A stretch of DNA of 51,284 nucleotides, from contig JAJPKP010000050.1 of the NCBI GenBank assembly GCA_021323675.1, forward strand, positions 1-51,284, written 5' to 3'. Below are positions 8,257 through 16,302 of this stretch, in pieces. The stretch comes from Pseudomonadota bacterium (GTDB taxonomy: Bacteria; Desulfobacterota; Binatia; Binatales; Binataceae). Every line of letters starts with the position of its first letter. The stretch's first letter is position 1. A program made the position numbers and the translations under genes. A model generated the notes under the pieces. It saw only the letters and a list, made by a program, of their open reading frames with translations. It was not told where the DNA came from and did no database searches.

Positions 8257-8623
8257 CTAGGACACTTTAGCATTGTTCCCAATCTGGAAACAGACGGTGC
8301 CCGCGACAATTCTCGACAGGCCCATCTTAAGGCTTGCAGTCCAGGCATCACCAATCCCGATTGACCTTCTCCTCCGCCTCCCCACGCCTTGCGCCGCTCC
8401 GCTCAAAGCCGCCGCGCCATCCCTAATCGGGACTGCTCACGCTTGTCACAGCGGCCTTGAATTGCTCCGCCGCGTTCGTGGGTAGCTCCGCTGCGCTCCG
8501 CATCGAGCCCTTTCCACCCTCCCACTCTCAGTCTGGGGCGAAGAGCGCGAGGGCGGAAGAAGGTTCGGGTTTTACGAACCAAAACGCGCTCTGCCCTTCG
8601 GGAAGCGAGCGCAACAAGGAGCG
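8257..8623. other. Divergent intergenic region between higB and the ardC remnant
   Basis: About 370 bases without a convincing gene. It holds the higBA control site at its left end and a purine-rich ribosome site for ardC (AAGGAG, 8616-8621) at its right end. There are two widely spaced complementary 8-mers (TCCCGATT near 8354 and AATCGGGA near 8424) and a small hairpin GGTTCG/CGAACC near 8563-8580. Short frames here show no protein character. Confidence 0.4.
8264..8292 (-). promoter_or_regulatory. Putative higBA promoter and HigA operator
   Basis: An imperfect inverted repeat TGTTCCC-AATCT-GGAAACA (8274-8292, one mismatch between the 7-base arms) lies just upstream of higB. On the - strand a TAAAGT -10 with a TG extension (8264-8269) follows it, leaving the repeat in the -35/-10 region, where HigA binding would block transcription. 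Seen only as a pattern; no experimental support. Confidence 0.45.
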
Positions 8624-9010
8624 ATGCAAATGGACGTTTACGCGATTGTGACGGAGAAGATCATCAATCTGCTCGAAGGAGGCGTCGTGCCGTGGCGCAG
8701 GCCGTGGACCTCGACCGGCTTGCCCCGCAATCTGGTCAGCAAGAAGCCGTATCGAGGCATCAACCACTTTTTGCTGTCGGCGTCGAAATACGTCTCCCCG
8801 TTCTGGCTGACCATGCGCCAGGCAAACGCGCTTGGTGGATCGGTTCGCAAGGGCGAGGAGAGCACGATTGTCACGTTTGGGAAGATAGACGACGCGAAGC
8901 GGAGCGACGCGGACCGTGCCCGCGCTAGCGAACGTTTACAAAGCCACGTGAGTGCACAGCTCGCGACTCCAAAGGTAAAGGCGCTCTCCGATCGGCGCGA
9001 CGCGATGTGA
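8624..9010 (+). pseudogene. ardC: Truncated antirestriction protein, ArdC N-terminal domain only
   Basis: Residues 1-87 of this 128-residue frame match the ssDNA-binding N-terminal domain of ArdC: DVYAIVTEKIINLLEGG, VVPWRRPW, LPRNLVSKKPYRGINHFLL, FWLTMRQANALGG and VRKGEES. ArdC proteins are usually near 300 residues and have a C-terminal metalloprotease-like domain with an HExxH motif; that domain is missing. After VTFGKID the frame runs into a charged 40-residue tail without similarity. Start ATG has a good AAGGAG site, so a short protein may still be made. ArdC proteins from plasmids protect incoming DNA from type I restriction, which fits the R-M genes nearby, but this copy is probably a decayed remnant. 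Confidence 0.7.
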
Positions 9011-9168
9011 GGGCAAAATGACCCACGACAGTAGTCGTCAGCGTCATTCTTCTTTCGAAGTGCTCATAGAGAACCAGTCGAGGATGTCGGCTGGAGTGCT
9101 CGGAAGTCCAGATTCAGGAACCAAACTTGTCCGATGCTGTCCGAAAGTCAAAAACAGCTTGATTTTAT

Positions 9169-9245
9169 TGGTGGAGCTGAGCAGGATCGAACTGCCGACC
9201 TCCTGAATGCCATTCAGGCGCTCTCCCAAACTGAGCTACAGCCCC
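9169..9245 (-). tRNA. tRNA-Ala (GGC anticodon)
   Basis: The - strand folds as a full cloverleaf: acceptor GGGGCTG paired with CAGCTCC, including the G3-U70 wobble that marks alanine tRNAs; the D-arm region TAGCTCAGTTTGGGAGAGC; an anticodon stem CCTGA/TCAGG with loop ATGGCAT (anticodon GGC, reading GCC); a T-loop GTTCGATCC; discriminator A; and an encoded CCA at 9171-9169. The 3' end points toward the defence island, so this gene is the natural candidate for the attachment site of an integrative element. Confidence 0.97.
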
Positions 9246-9336
9246 ACCGCCGGAGAGTTTTCAGCTAAGCGGAACGCGGCTTTGGAGTCAATCTGACCTT
9301 CCTTTCCTTCGCTTTTTTGGAGTGAGGCTGGCCGTC

Positions 9337-9408
9337 GGGGGGGGGCCGGGCGATCGTGCGATGGGCCGGTTTTCCGGCCGCTCCCTGTGACCGGCCGTCA
9401 GCGGCCGG
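9337..9408. repeat. G9 tract and two GC-rich hairpins downstream of the TolC-like gene
   Basis: A run of nine G (9337-9345) is followed by a perfect hairpin GGCCGG-TTTT-CCGGCC (9364-9379) and another CCGGCC-GTCAGC-GGCCGG (9391-9408) that overlaps the stop codon of the efflux gene. On the - strand these lie at and after its 3' end and may act as a transcript-end structure, but no U-tract follows, so a classical terminator is not claimed. Confidence 0.45.
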
Positions 9409-10954
9409 GAGTTATTGCGCCTACCGCGTTGGCTACCGTCGCTGATGACGTCAGGACGTCGGCTCTTGCCTGGATCATCGTGAAGCGCGCGTTGGCCAGA
9501 TCGCGATCCGCCGTTAGCAGCTCGACGATCGTGCTCAGCCCCTGCCGATAGGTCTCGAGGTTGTCGTCGTACGATTCCTTGGCCGCCGCGAGCAGCGCCT
9601 CGGCGAATTCGTAGCGCTTCACCGCGGTCTGGAAGTCGTAGTATGCGCGCCATACGTCGGCGATGGTCTGAAGCTCGAGCGCCCGCACCGACTGGCGCCG
9701 GGACGCGCTCAGCGCCTCGGCGCGGCGGTCGTCGTTAAGTCGCCGAAATCCCGTGAACAGGTCCCATCGCAATCCGATCAACCCCGCATACTGGGGCTGG
9801 CTGCTCACGTTGATCGGCGCGCCGTTGAAGTTGTACCACCAGTTCTGCTCGCTCAGGTTGGCGCTCACGCCGATCGTGGGAAACCAGTCCGCACGCGCGC
9901 GCGCCTCGACCGCCTGGCTCTGGTGAAGCCTCGCGACCTCCGCCGACAAATCGGGACGCTCGCGCACGGCGGTCTCGATCAGATCATCGACCTCATGCCC
10001 CAGCGTTTTCGGCACGTCGAGATTCTGGAGATTTTCGACCTCGAGCGGTTCGTTGGCCGGCACACCAATCGCCACGGCCAGAGCGGCGCGGGTATCGTTG
10101 ACCAGCGTCTTTGCGCTTTCGAGCTCGTATTCCGCCTGCGCCTTGCGCTCGCGGGCGAGCAGCAGAGCGGGCTCGGTGGCGAGGCCCAGGGCGACGCGGC
10201 GCTCGACCGCCTCCAGGTCGGTTTTCGCGAGCTCAACCGTCTGCTCGGCCGCCTGCACCGCCGCTTCCGCCGCCGCGAGCGCATAGAACGATCGCTGCAC
10301 ACCAAAGACCACGTTCTGCATCGTGCGATTGAAGGCGAAGTTCGAGGCCGCAAGCTCCTGGCGCGCGATTTCAGCCTCGGCGCTGCGCCGCCCGAAATCC
10401 GCCAGCGTGTAGGTAAGATCGATCATCGGATCGACCTGCCATTGCTGGATTGAAGCGGTGCGATTGGCGGTCTGGAACAGGATTCGCTGGTAACCCGCAT
10501 CGCTTTCCACGCTCGCCATCGGATAGTACGGAGCGCGCGATGCGCCGTAGGCGGCGGCCGCCGCGCGCGCATTCTCCCACGTGCGGCGCGTATCGGGATT
10601 GTTGGCCAGCGAAAGGTCGATAAGCTCGGCCAGGCTTTTTCGCCCTGCCGCGGGAGGATTCGCGGGCGACACGGTCACGGACAGGCGCGCACCCGGCTGC
10701 CGCGGCGCGACCGGAACGGCGTACTCGCGGCGCGCATCGGAGGGCGGACGCCAGGATCGCTCCGAAACCGCGGGCGCGAACTGTTCCGGATCGATTTCCG
10801 GCTGCTCGCGCATATAGGTGCATCCCGCGCACGCGATTGCGATCGCTCCGATCGCGGCGGAGGCGGCGCGCGCCCCATACCGGCGCCCCGCTCCCCGCTT
10901 CCATCCGATGCTCCATCCTGCCCCGCCCTGATTTTGATTCCCGATGATTTCCAT
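9398..10954 (-). CDS. TolC/OprM-like outer-membrane efflux lipoprotein
   Basis: This 518-residue protein forms the outer-membrane channel of a tripartite pump. A signal peptide ends in a lipobox-like ACAGC (Cys near residue 44), followed by a long linker and two OEP repeats: the first begins LAELIDLSLANNPDTRRTWE and ends in a coiled-coil helix (VELAKTDLEAVERRVALG); the second begins ETAVRERPDLSAEVARL and ends GLSTIVELLTADRDLANAR. ATG 10954 is chosen over an upstream frame extension because GGGGAG stands six bases before it and the lipoprotein signal then fits. It diverges from the ytcA-hlyD-FUSC genes, together matching the MdtP/MdtN/MdtO arrangement. Confidence 0.9.
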   Translation of the reverse strand: MEIIGNQNQGGAGWSIGWKRGAGRRYGARAASAAIGAIAIACAGCTYMREQPEIDPEQFAPAVSERSWRPPSDARREYAVPVAPRQPGARLSVTVSPANPPAAGRKSLAELIDLSLANNPDTRRTWENARAAAAAYGASRAPYYPMASVESDAGYQRILFQTANRTASIQQWQVDPMIDLTYTLADFGRRSAEAEIARQELAASNFAFNRTMQNVVFGVQRSFYALAAAEAAVQAAEQTVELAKTDLEAVERRVALGLATEPALLLARERKAQAEYELESAKTLVNDTRAALAVAIGVPANEPLEVENLQNLDVPKTLGHEVDDLIETAVRERPDLSAEVARLHQSQAVEARARADWFPTIGVSANLSEQNWWYNFNGAPINVSSQPQYAGLIGLRWDLFTGFRRLNDDRRAEALSASRRQSVRALELQTIADVWRAYYDFQTAVKRYEFAEALLAAAKESYDDNLETYRQGLSTIVELLTADRDLANARFTMIQARADVLTSSATVANAVGAITPGR

Positions 10955-11033
10955 AGATGCTCCCCGCGCCAGGGCGCCCCGCCGGCGCCACGATGCTGAA
11001 TTGAAACCGACCGGATGCTTGGGCACAATCGGG

Positions 11034-11306
11034 ATGCTTTCGATGCGCAAACGCGTGACGCTATCGCTACCCGGCCTGATGATGATGTGCGCGCTGGCCG
11101 GATGCGACCCTATCATCAATATTGCGGGAGCGAACTTCCCCGCCTGGCTGCTCTGCGCGATCGTAGGCGCCTTTGTTGCCGCCGCGTTCCGCCCGGCCTT
11201 CGGGGCAGCGGGAATCGAACCCTACCTGTGGCCGCTGCCGGCGGTTTATATCGCATTGGCGGTGCTGGCGGCGTGCCTCGTTTATCTCGCGTTTTTCAGG
11301 AGCTGA
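11034..11306 (+). CDS. YtcA-like small membrane lipoprotein
   Basis: A 90-residue protein with signal peptide and lipobox (CALAGC, Cys near residue 21), the motif DPIINIAGANFPAWLLC and two hydrophobic helices (LLCAIVGAFVAAAF; AVYIALAVLAACLVYLAFF). This is the pattern of the YtcA family, which in enterobacteria lies by the mdtNOP efflux genes; its function is unknown. The same neighbours follow here. ATG 11034 or ATG 11043 are both possible; the latter gives MRKRVTLSLPG as a compact signal. Its stop overlaps the start of the adaptor gene by one base (TGATG). Confidence 0.7.
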   Translation: MLSMRKRVTLSLPGLMMMCALAGCDPIINIAGANFPAWLLCAIVGAFVAAAFRPAFGAAGIEPYLWPLPAVYIALAVLAACLVYLAFFRS

Positions 11307-12355
11307 TGGCGCCGTCGATGACTTCGGGCGGAGAACCCGCGCCGCCGAGTCCGGCGATGCGCGCGGCCGGCGCAATCGTCAGCATCGCGATTATCGCCGG
11401 CGCGATCGTGGCCGCGCTCTACGTCACCCGCATCTACTACGTCTATCCGCGCACCGACGACGCGTACGTGCGCGCGAATATGATCGCCGTCGCCCCGCAC
11501 GTGAGCGGCCCTATCGTCAAGCTTCCGATCGTTGACAATCAGCACGTGAAGAAGGGCGATTTGCTGTTCGTGGTCGATCCCCGCCCCTACCAGGCGGCGC
11601 TCGAAGAGCTGACCGCGAAGCTGGATCTCACCAACCTCGAAATCAAGGCGTTGACCGACGCTATCAACGCCGCCGAGGCGGAGCAGAAGCGGCGCGAGGC
11701 CGACCTCGCCTACGACAAGCAGTACCTCGGGCGCATCGAACCGTTGCTCGCGAAGCATTTCGTCACCGCCAACGACGTTTTCGATGCGCGATCGCGGGTC
11801 CATGCCGCCGAGGCCGCGGTGGACAACGCGCGCTCCGAGGTGCGCAAGGCCCAGAATCAGCTCGGCCAGCTCGGCGACATCAATGCGCGCCGCAAGGCGG
11901 CCGAAGCCGCCGTATTCAACGCCCGCCTCAACGTTGACTATTGCTACGTGTATGCGCCGTTCGACGGGCTGGTCACGAACCTCAACATCTCCGTCGGCCA
12001 GTACGCAAACGAAGGCAAAGACGTTCTGAGCCTGGTCGACGATCGCACCTGGTACGTGATGGCCAATTTTCGCGAGAACTTCCTCGATCATATCCGGCCG
12101 GGAATGAGCGTCGATGTGTACCTGCTGAGCTACCCCGAGCGGCGTTTTCGCGGCCGCGTGCAGGGGGTGGGATGGGCGCTGTATCAGCAGAACGGCGCGA
12201 CCGTCGATGGGCTGCCGGCCGTCGAGCCGACGCTCAACTGGGTGCGCCTGTCGCAGCGCTTCCCGGTCCGAATCGTGCTCGAAGATCGCGACCCGCAGCA
12301 TCCGTTCCGCACCGGGCAGACGGCGGTGGTGACAATCGAGGGTTTCCGTCATTAG
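11306..12355 (+). CDS. HlyD/EmrA-type membrane fusion protein (MdtN-like)
   Basis: The 349-residue periplasmic adaptor links inner- and outer-membrane components of a pump. One N-terminal membrane helix (about 19-40) is followed by the family motif YPRTDDAYVRAN (47-58), the first lipoyl half (VAPHVSGPIVKLPIVDNQHV), a coiled-coil hairpin (about 90-200), the second lipoyl half (YVYAPFDGLVTNLNISVGQY) and a beta-barrel end. Start ATG overlaps the stop of ytcA, which indicates translational coupling. Partners are the TolC-like protein diverging upstream and the FUSC protein downstream. Confidence 0.92.
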   Translation: MAPSMTSGGEPAPPSPAMRAAGAIVSIAIIAGAIVAALYVTRIYYVYPRTDDAYVRANMIAVAPHVSGPIVKLPIVDNQHVKKGDLLFVVDPRPYQAALEELTAKLDLTNLEIKALTDAINAAEAEQKRREADLAYDKQYLGRIEPLLAKHFVTANDVFDARSRVHAAEAAVDNARSEVRKAQNQLGQLGDINARRKAAEAAVFNARLNVDYCYVYAPFDGLVTNLNISVGQYANEGKDVLSLVDDRTWYVMANFRENFLDHIRPGMSVDVYLLSYPERRFRGRVQGVGWALYQQNGATVDGLPAVEPTLNWVRLSQRFPVRIVLEDRDPQHPFRTGQTAVVTIEGFRH

Positions 12356-12436
12356 CGATGCTCCCAACTTCCGATCGCCGCGATTGCATCCCCGGACCTT
12401 TTGCGGAGTCCGCGACCGTATCGGTGAGCGACTGAG

Positions 12437-14707
12437 ATGGCCGGGGCTGCTCTGCCGCGATATCCGCTTTCCCTTCAGGCATTCGCCGATCGCATCGGAT
12501 GGCTAATCGAGCTGCTGCGCGCCGAGCTCGCGCCGCATCAGCGGCGCGTAAGAAATGCCATCCGGATGGCCACGGTCGGGGCGGCCGGCGCGGGCGTGAT
12601 GGCGGCGTGCCACGTGCACAGCACCCTCGGCGCCTACATCGTATGGACGCTGGTCGGGTCCGGCGCCGCGATGATGGGCTTCGGTCCGGCGCTCGGCTAC
12701 ACGATCGCCGCCGGAGTCCTGATGGCGTTGTCGGTGCCGATTGCCGGGATGCTGTCGGAAACGCCGTGGCTGATGCTGCCGTTTGTCGGCGCGGCGATCG
12801 CGCTGATGAGTTATGTTGTCACGACGCGCAGGTTCGGCAGCGCCGGACTGGTGCTGAAGGTGGTCGTCCTCGACACTTTCTACAATGTCGTTTTCCATCC
12901 GCACGACTTCGCCTCGATGACCGCATCGACCTTCGGCGGGACCGCGCTGGCATTTGGAACCGTGGCGCTTTTCGACACCTGGATATGGCCGAATCCCGCC
13001 GAAGCTCGCCTGCTCGGATTGGTCTCGGAAGGCCTGATGCGAACGAGCGGGCGGCTTCGCGCGGTAACTGACGCGTACCTCGATCCCCGCGGAAATCGGA
13101 TGCCTCCCCCCGCGCCGCCGGTCTCGGCGATGCCGCTGCACCTCGAGTTGCTCGACCAGGCGGAAACCGAAGGCGTCAGCGAGTTCAGGCGCGCCGTTCT
13201 GCTCGCGACAATCTCGCGGGCGGAGCGGCTGCATGGCGAGCTCGATCGGATGACGACAATCGCCCAGGAGCGGGTTCCTCGCGACGTGCGCGCGATGCTT
13301 CAGCGGGAGCTTGCGGATGCGGCCGGGGCAATCGCGGACGCGATCGAGGAGTTTGCGCGCGAAATTCCCCGCGAAATTCCAATCGGGCCTGACCTGCCTC
13401 CACCCCCGGCCGCCGCGCGCGTGATGCCCGCGATGAAGGCGCTCGACGAGGCGATCCTGGCGGCGCGCCCGTCGTATATCACCCGCACCGGCGCCGAAGA
13501 GCTGATCAACTTCGGAGCCTTCGGTGCGAGCCTCGCCCGGATGGCCGACCTGACCGGCCGCCGCATCGACCATCCCCCGCGGGCCGAGCAGCAGCCCGGC
13601 CCGCATTCGTGGTTTCATCGGCCGCCGTTCGATTCGTCCCTGGCCCGCTACGGGATCAAGGTCGGCATCGCCACCGTGCTCGGCTACGTGGTGGGCGTCA
13701 CTTCGCATCACGAGGAGCTCGGCGTCATTCTCACGACCATCCTCATCGCCGGGCTGCCGACCTATGGCGCCTCGCTGCACAAGATGATCCTGCGGCTGGC
13801 GGGCAACACGGTGGGCGGCGTGCTCGCGATTCTCGCGACCATAATCGTGACGCCCAACTTCGAAACCCTGCCGGTTTACATGATGGCGTGCGCGGCGGTC
13901 TTTGTAATCTCGGGCTACGCGGGGTTGAGCAGCGGCCGGATCGCGTACGCGGGCAAGCAGATCGGCACCGCATTCATCCTCGCCTTCGCGGGCCTTGGAC
14001 CTACCGATGCGATCGACGGGCCGCTCTACCGCGTCTGGGGAATTATCCTTGGCGTTCTGGTGGTGATGGCGGTGTTCTTCACGATCTGGCCGGAGTACGC
14101 GAGCGATTCGATGCTGCCGCGGCTCAGCCGGATGTTCCGCGATACCCTCGACCTGATTCCCGTGACCACGGTCTCATCGTCGCCGGCCAGGATCGATGCG
14201 ATCAACAGCGAGATTAGCCGCACACTGTTCGAGCTGCTGGGGGTGGCCGACGATGCGAAGTTGGAAGGCGCGCGCAGCGCAATCGATCCCGGCGCGGTGG
14301 TGGATGCTTGCGGGACGCTGCGCAGAATTGCGCATCGCTTCGCCCGGCTGGACGCCGAGCGCCTGGCGCATCCGCTCGATCCGCTGACCGAGGGCAGCGC
14401 GGCGCTTCACGCGCAGTTCGTCGCGGCGATGCGCGCGCGAGTAGCGGGATGGGCCGAGCTCATCGCCCGCCCGGGGGCTTTCGACGCGCACGGCGCCGCC
14501 GCGCTCGCGGCGGCGCATTCCTCTGACGAGCTCGCGCGCCCGCTCCAGGAACTCGACCGGCGAATCTCGGCGGATCAGTTCGCGGAAATATCCGGATGGA
14601 CGCTCGAACAGCGCCGCACGCTGCTCGCCGAGCTGCAATCGTTCCATCGTCTGAGCGAGCTCGTGGCCGAACTCGACGGCCATCTGGCGCGAATCCCGCG
14701 CCGCTGA
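12437..14707 (+). CDS. FUSC-family inner-membrane transporter (MdtO/YccS-like)
   Basis: A 756-residue protein with two membrane-helix blocks (about residues 45-180 and 400-560), each followed by a soluble helical stretch, the architecture of FUSC/aromatic-acid exporter proteins. The second block (YGIKVGIATVLGYVVGVTS, AGLPTYGASLHKMILRLAGN, GGVLAI) carries the family's typical R-x-x-GN-x-x-GG signature. Related proteins work with HlyD adaptors to export hydroxylated aromatic acids or dyes. An 81-base gap separates it from the adaptor gene. Substrate here is not known. Confidence 0.88.
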   Translation: MAGAALPRYPLSLQAFADRIGWLIELLRAELAPHQRRVRNAIRMATVGAAGAGVMAACHVHSTLGAYIVWTLVGSGAAMMGFGPALGYTIAAGVLMALSVPIAGMLSETPWLMLPFVGAAIALMSYVVTTRRFGSAGLVLKVVVLDTFYNVVFHPHDFASMTASTFGGTALAFGTVALFDTWIWPNPAEARLLGLVSEGLMRTSGRLRAVTDAYLDPRGNRMPPPAPPVSAMPLHLELLDQAETEGVSEFRRAVLLATISRAERLHGELDRMTTIAQERVPRDVRAMLQRELADAAGAIADAIEEFAREIPREIPIGPDLPPPPAAARVMPAMKALDEAILAARPSYITRTGAEELINFGAFGASLARMADLTGRRIDHPPRAEQQPGPHSWFHRPPFDSSLARYGIKVGIATVLGYVVGVTSHHEELGVILTTILIAGLPTYGASLHKMILRLAGNTVGGVLAILATIIVTPNFETLPVYMMACAAVFVISGYAGLSSGRIAYAGKQIGTAFILAFAGLGPTDAIDGPLYRVWGIILGVLVVMAVFFTIWPEYASDSMLPRLSRMFRDTLDLIPVTTVSSSPARIDAINSEISRTLFELLGVADDAKLEGARSAIDPGAVVDACGTLRRIAHRFARLDAERLAHPLDPLTEGSAALHAQFVAAMRARVAGWAELIARPGAFDAHGAAALAAAHSSDELARPLQELDRRISADQFAEISGWTLEQRRTLLAELQSFHRLSELVAELDGHLARIPRR

Positions 14708-14789
14708 GAGGCCGAAAACCGCGGATTTGGCGGCCTATTGAGGCCCGCCACCGGCGTGTCGAAGGGATTTGTTTTTTTGCTCATTCGGT

Positions 14790-14819
14790 TTGACCGCCAC
14801 CGTCATCTCATCGTTTAAT
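14790..14819 (+). promoter_or_regulatory. Putative promoter of the ketosynthase-like gene, giving a leaderless message
   Basis: TTGACC (14790-14795), an 18-base spacer and TTTAAT (14814-14819) stand immediately before the ATG at 14827. The expected start point, about 7 bases after the -10, falls on the ATG itself, and there is no Shine-Dalgarno in between. This suggests a leaderless transcript. Confidence 0.5.
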
Positions 14820-14826
14820 CACCGCC

Positions 14827-16236
14827 ATGGCTGGAATTGTTTCTTACGGTTCATACATCCCCTACCGGCGGCTCAAGCGTGCCGCCATCGCACAGGTGCT
14901 CGGCGTGCCCGCCAGCAAGGGCGAGCGCGCGGTTGCGAGCTTTGACGAAGACAGCGCCTCGATGGCGGTCGAGGCGGTCCGCGATGCGCTCAAGACGACG
15001 CCCGCGGCCGCGATCGGAAGCCTGTTCTTCGCAACCACCACGGCTCCCTACACCGAAAAGCTGAACGCGGCGATTATCGGAGCGGCGACGCGGATGCCCG
15101 CGGAAATCCGGGCGATCGATATCACCGGATCGGTGCGTGCCGGGCTCTCCGCTCTGCTTCAGGGCGCCGACACCGCGGCGAGTTCGCGCACCCAGGCTGT
15201 GGTCGCGATGGCGGATGCGAGGCTGGGCGCGCCGGAAGGCAAAGCCGAGCAGCAAAACGGCGACGGCGCCGTCGCTTTCGTGCTCGGCACCGACAATGTG
15301 ATTGCGGAAATCGAGGCGAGCGCGTCGCTTACCCGCGAATTTCTCGACACCTGGCGTGCCCCCGGCGAACGCTTCGCGCATTCGTGGGAAGAGCGTTTCG
15401 CGCTGACCCAGGCGTATTCTCCCCTGCTCGGAAAGGCGATTCAGCAGGTGCTTTCGAAGGCGAAGGTCGCTCCGGGAGATCTGGCGAAAATCGTCGTCGA
15501 TGCGCCCAATCCGCGCGCCGCCGAAGAGATCATCCGCGGACTCAAGGTCGATCCCTCGAAAATTGCCGATACGTTTGCGCTCACGGTGGGCCAGGTCGGC
15601 GCGGCTCATGCCGGCTTGATGCTGGCGGGAGTGTTGCCTTCCCTGAAGCCCGGGGACCGGGTGCTGGTCGCCTCGGTGGCGGACGGCGCCGAAGCGATCC
15701 TGCTTCGCGCGACGCCGGCGGTTGCGAACTTCAAGCCGCTTCGTTCGGTGGGCAGGATGATCGAATCGAAGGGCGACGTCACTTACGGCAACTACCTCAA
15801 GTGGCGCGAGATTCTTCCCACCGAGCCGCCGCGCCGCCCCGACCCGGATCGTCCGGCCGGACCGCCGATGTTCCGCGCGGAGCAGTGGAAATTCGGCTTC
15901 GTAGGGACGCGATGCACCAATTGCGGGACGCCGCAATTGCCGCCGCAAAGGGTCTGCGTGAAGTGCAAGGCCTATGATAAGATGGAGCCGTATCCGTTCG
16001 CGGACCGCACCGCGCGCATTGCGACCTACGCAATCGACCGCCTTGCGTTCTCACTCAATCCGCCTACGGTCAACGTCGTCATCGATTTCGATGGCGGCGG
16101 AAGGTTCCTGTGCGAGATGACCGATTGCGAGCCCGAAAAAGTCGCGATTGGCGATGAAGTCGAAATGACGTTTCGCCGCCTGTTTACCGCGGACGGCGTT
16201 CACAACTATTTCTGGAAGGCGAGGCCGAAACGCTAG
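14827..16236 (+). CDS. Ketosynthase/HMG-CoA-synthase-like protein fused to zinc-ribbon OB-fold domain
   Basis: The first ~330 of 469 residues have the HMG-CoA-synthase/KAS-III thiolase fold (MAGIVSYGSYIPYRRL, SLFFATTTAPYTEKLNAA, then KPGDRVLVASVADGAEAILL). The place of the catalytic cysteine (usually N-A-C-x-x-G) reads TGSVRAG, with valine 103, and the catalytic Asn/His positions are also not kept, so the domain is probably non-catalytic or uses different chemistry. The C-terminus is a DUF35 unit: rubredoxin-like zinc ribbon with Cys363, Cys366, Cys377, Cys380 followed by an OB fold that can bind acyl-CoA. In archaea such zinc/OB proteins scaffold thiolase-HMGCS complexes, and a thiolase gene follows here. 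Likely part of an acyl-CoA condensing or cleaving complex. Confidence 0.85.
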   Translation: MAGIVSYGSYIPYRRLKRAAIAQVLGVPASKGERAVASFDEDSASMAVEAVRDALKTTPAAAIGSLFFATTTAPYTEKLNAAIIGAATRMPAEIRAIDITGSVRAGLSALLQGADTAASSRTQAVVAMADARLGAPEGKAEQQNGDGAVAFVLGTDNVIAEIEASASLTREFLDTWRAPGERFAHSWEERFALTQAYSPLLGKAIQQVLSKAKVAPGDLAKIVVDAPNPRAAEEIIRGLKVDPSKIADTFALTVGQVGAAHAGLMLAGVLPSLKPGDRVLVASVADGAEAILLRATPAVANFKPLRSVGRMIESKGDVTYGNYLKWREILPTEPPRRPDPDRPAGPPMFRAEQWKFGFVGTRCTNCGTPQLPPQRVCVKCKAYDKMEPYPFADRTARIATYAIDRLAFSLNPPTVNVVIDFDGGGRFLCEMTDCEPEKVAIGDEVEMTFRRLFTADGVHNYFWKARPKR

Positions 16237-16257
16237 ACGGACTGCTTTCCTTGATTT

Positions 16258-16279
16258 TCTCTCCCCGCGCGGGGAGAGA
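16258..16279. repeat. Perfect 22-bp palindrome (REP-like)
   Basis: Two 11-base arms, TCTCTCCCCGC and its exact complement GCGGGGAGAGA, meet without a loop between the ketosynthase-like and thiolase genes. Palindromes of this CTCTCCCCGC/GCGGGGAGAG type occur as dispersed intergenic repeats in many GC-rich genomes. No T-tract follows, so a Rho-independent terminator is not supported. Confidence 0.7.
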
Positions 16280-16302
16280 TATTGAGAGGGTCGGAGGGAG
16301 AT

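Noticed and set aside
11282..12367. Long - strand frame opposite the HlyD adaptor
   Set aside because: Antisense shadow; repetitive V-D-H-R composition without motifs.
12503..13780. Long - strand frame (425 codons) opposite the FUSC gene
   Set aside because: Shadow of a well-supported membrane protein gene; low-complexity Arg/Gly/His composition and no ribosome site.
14770..14776. T-run after the FUSC gene as a possible terminator
   Set aside because: The only inverted repeat nearby (GGCGGCCT/AGGCCCGCC) is imperfect and more than 20 bases upstream of the T-run.
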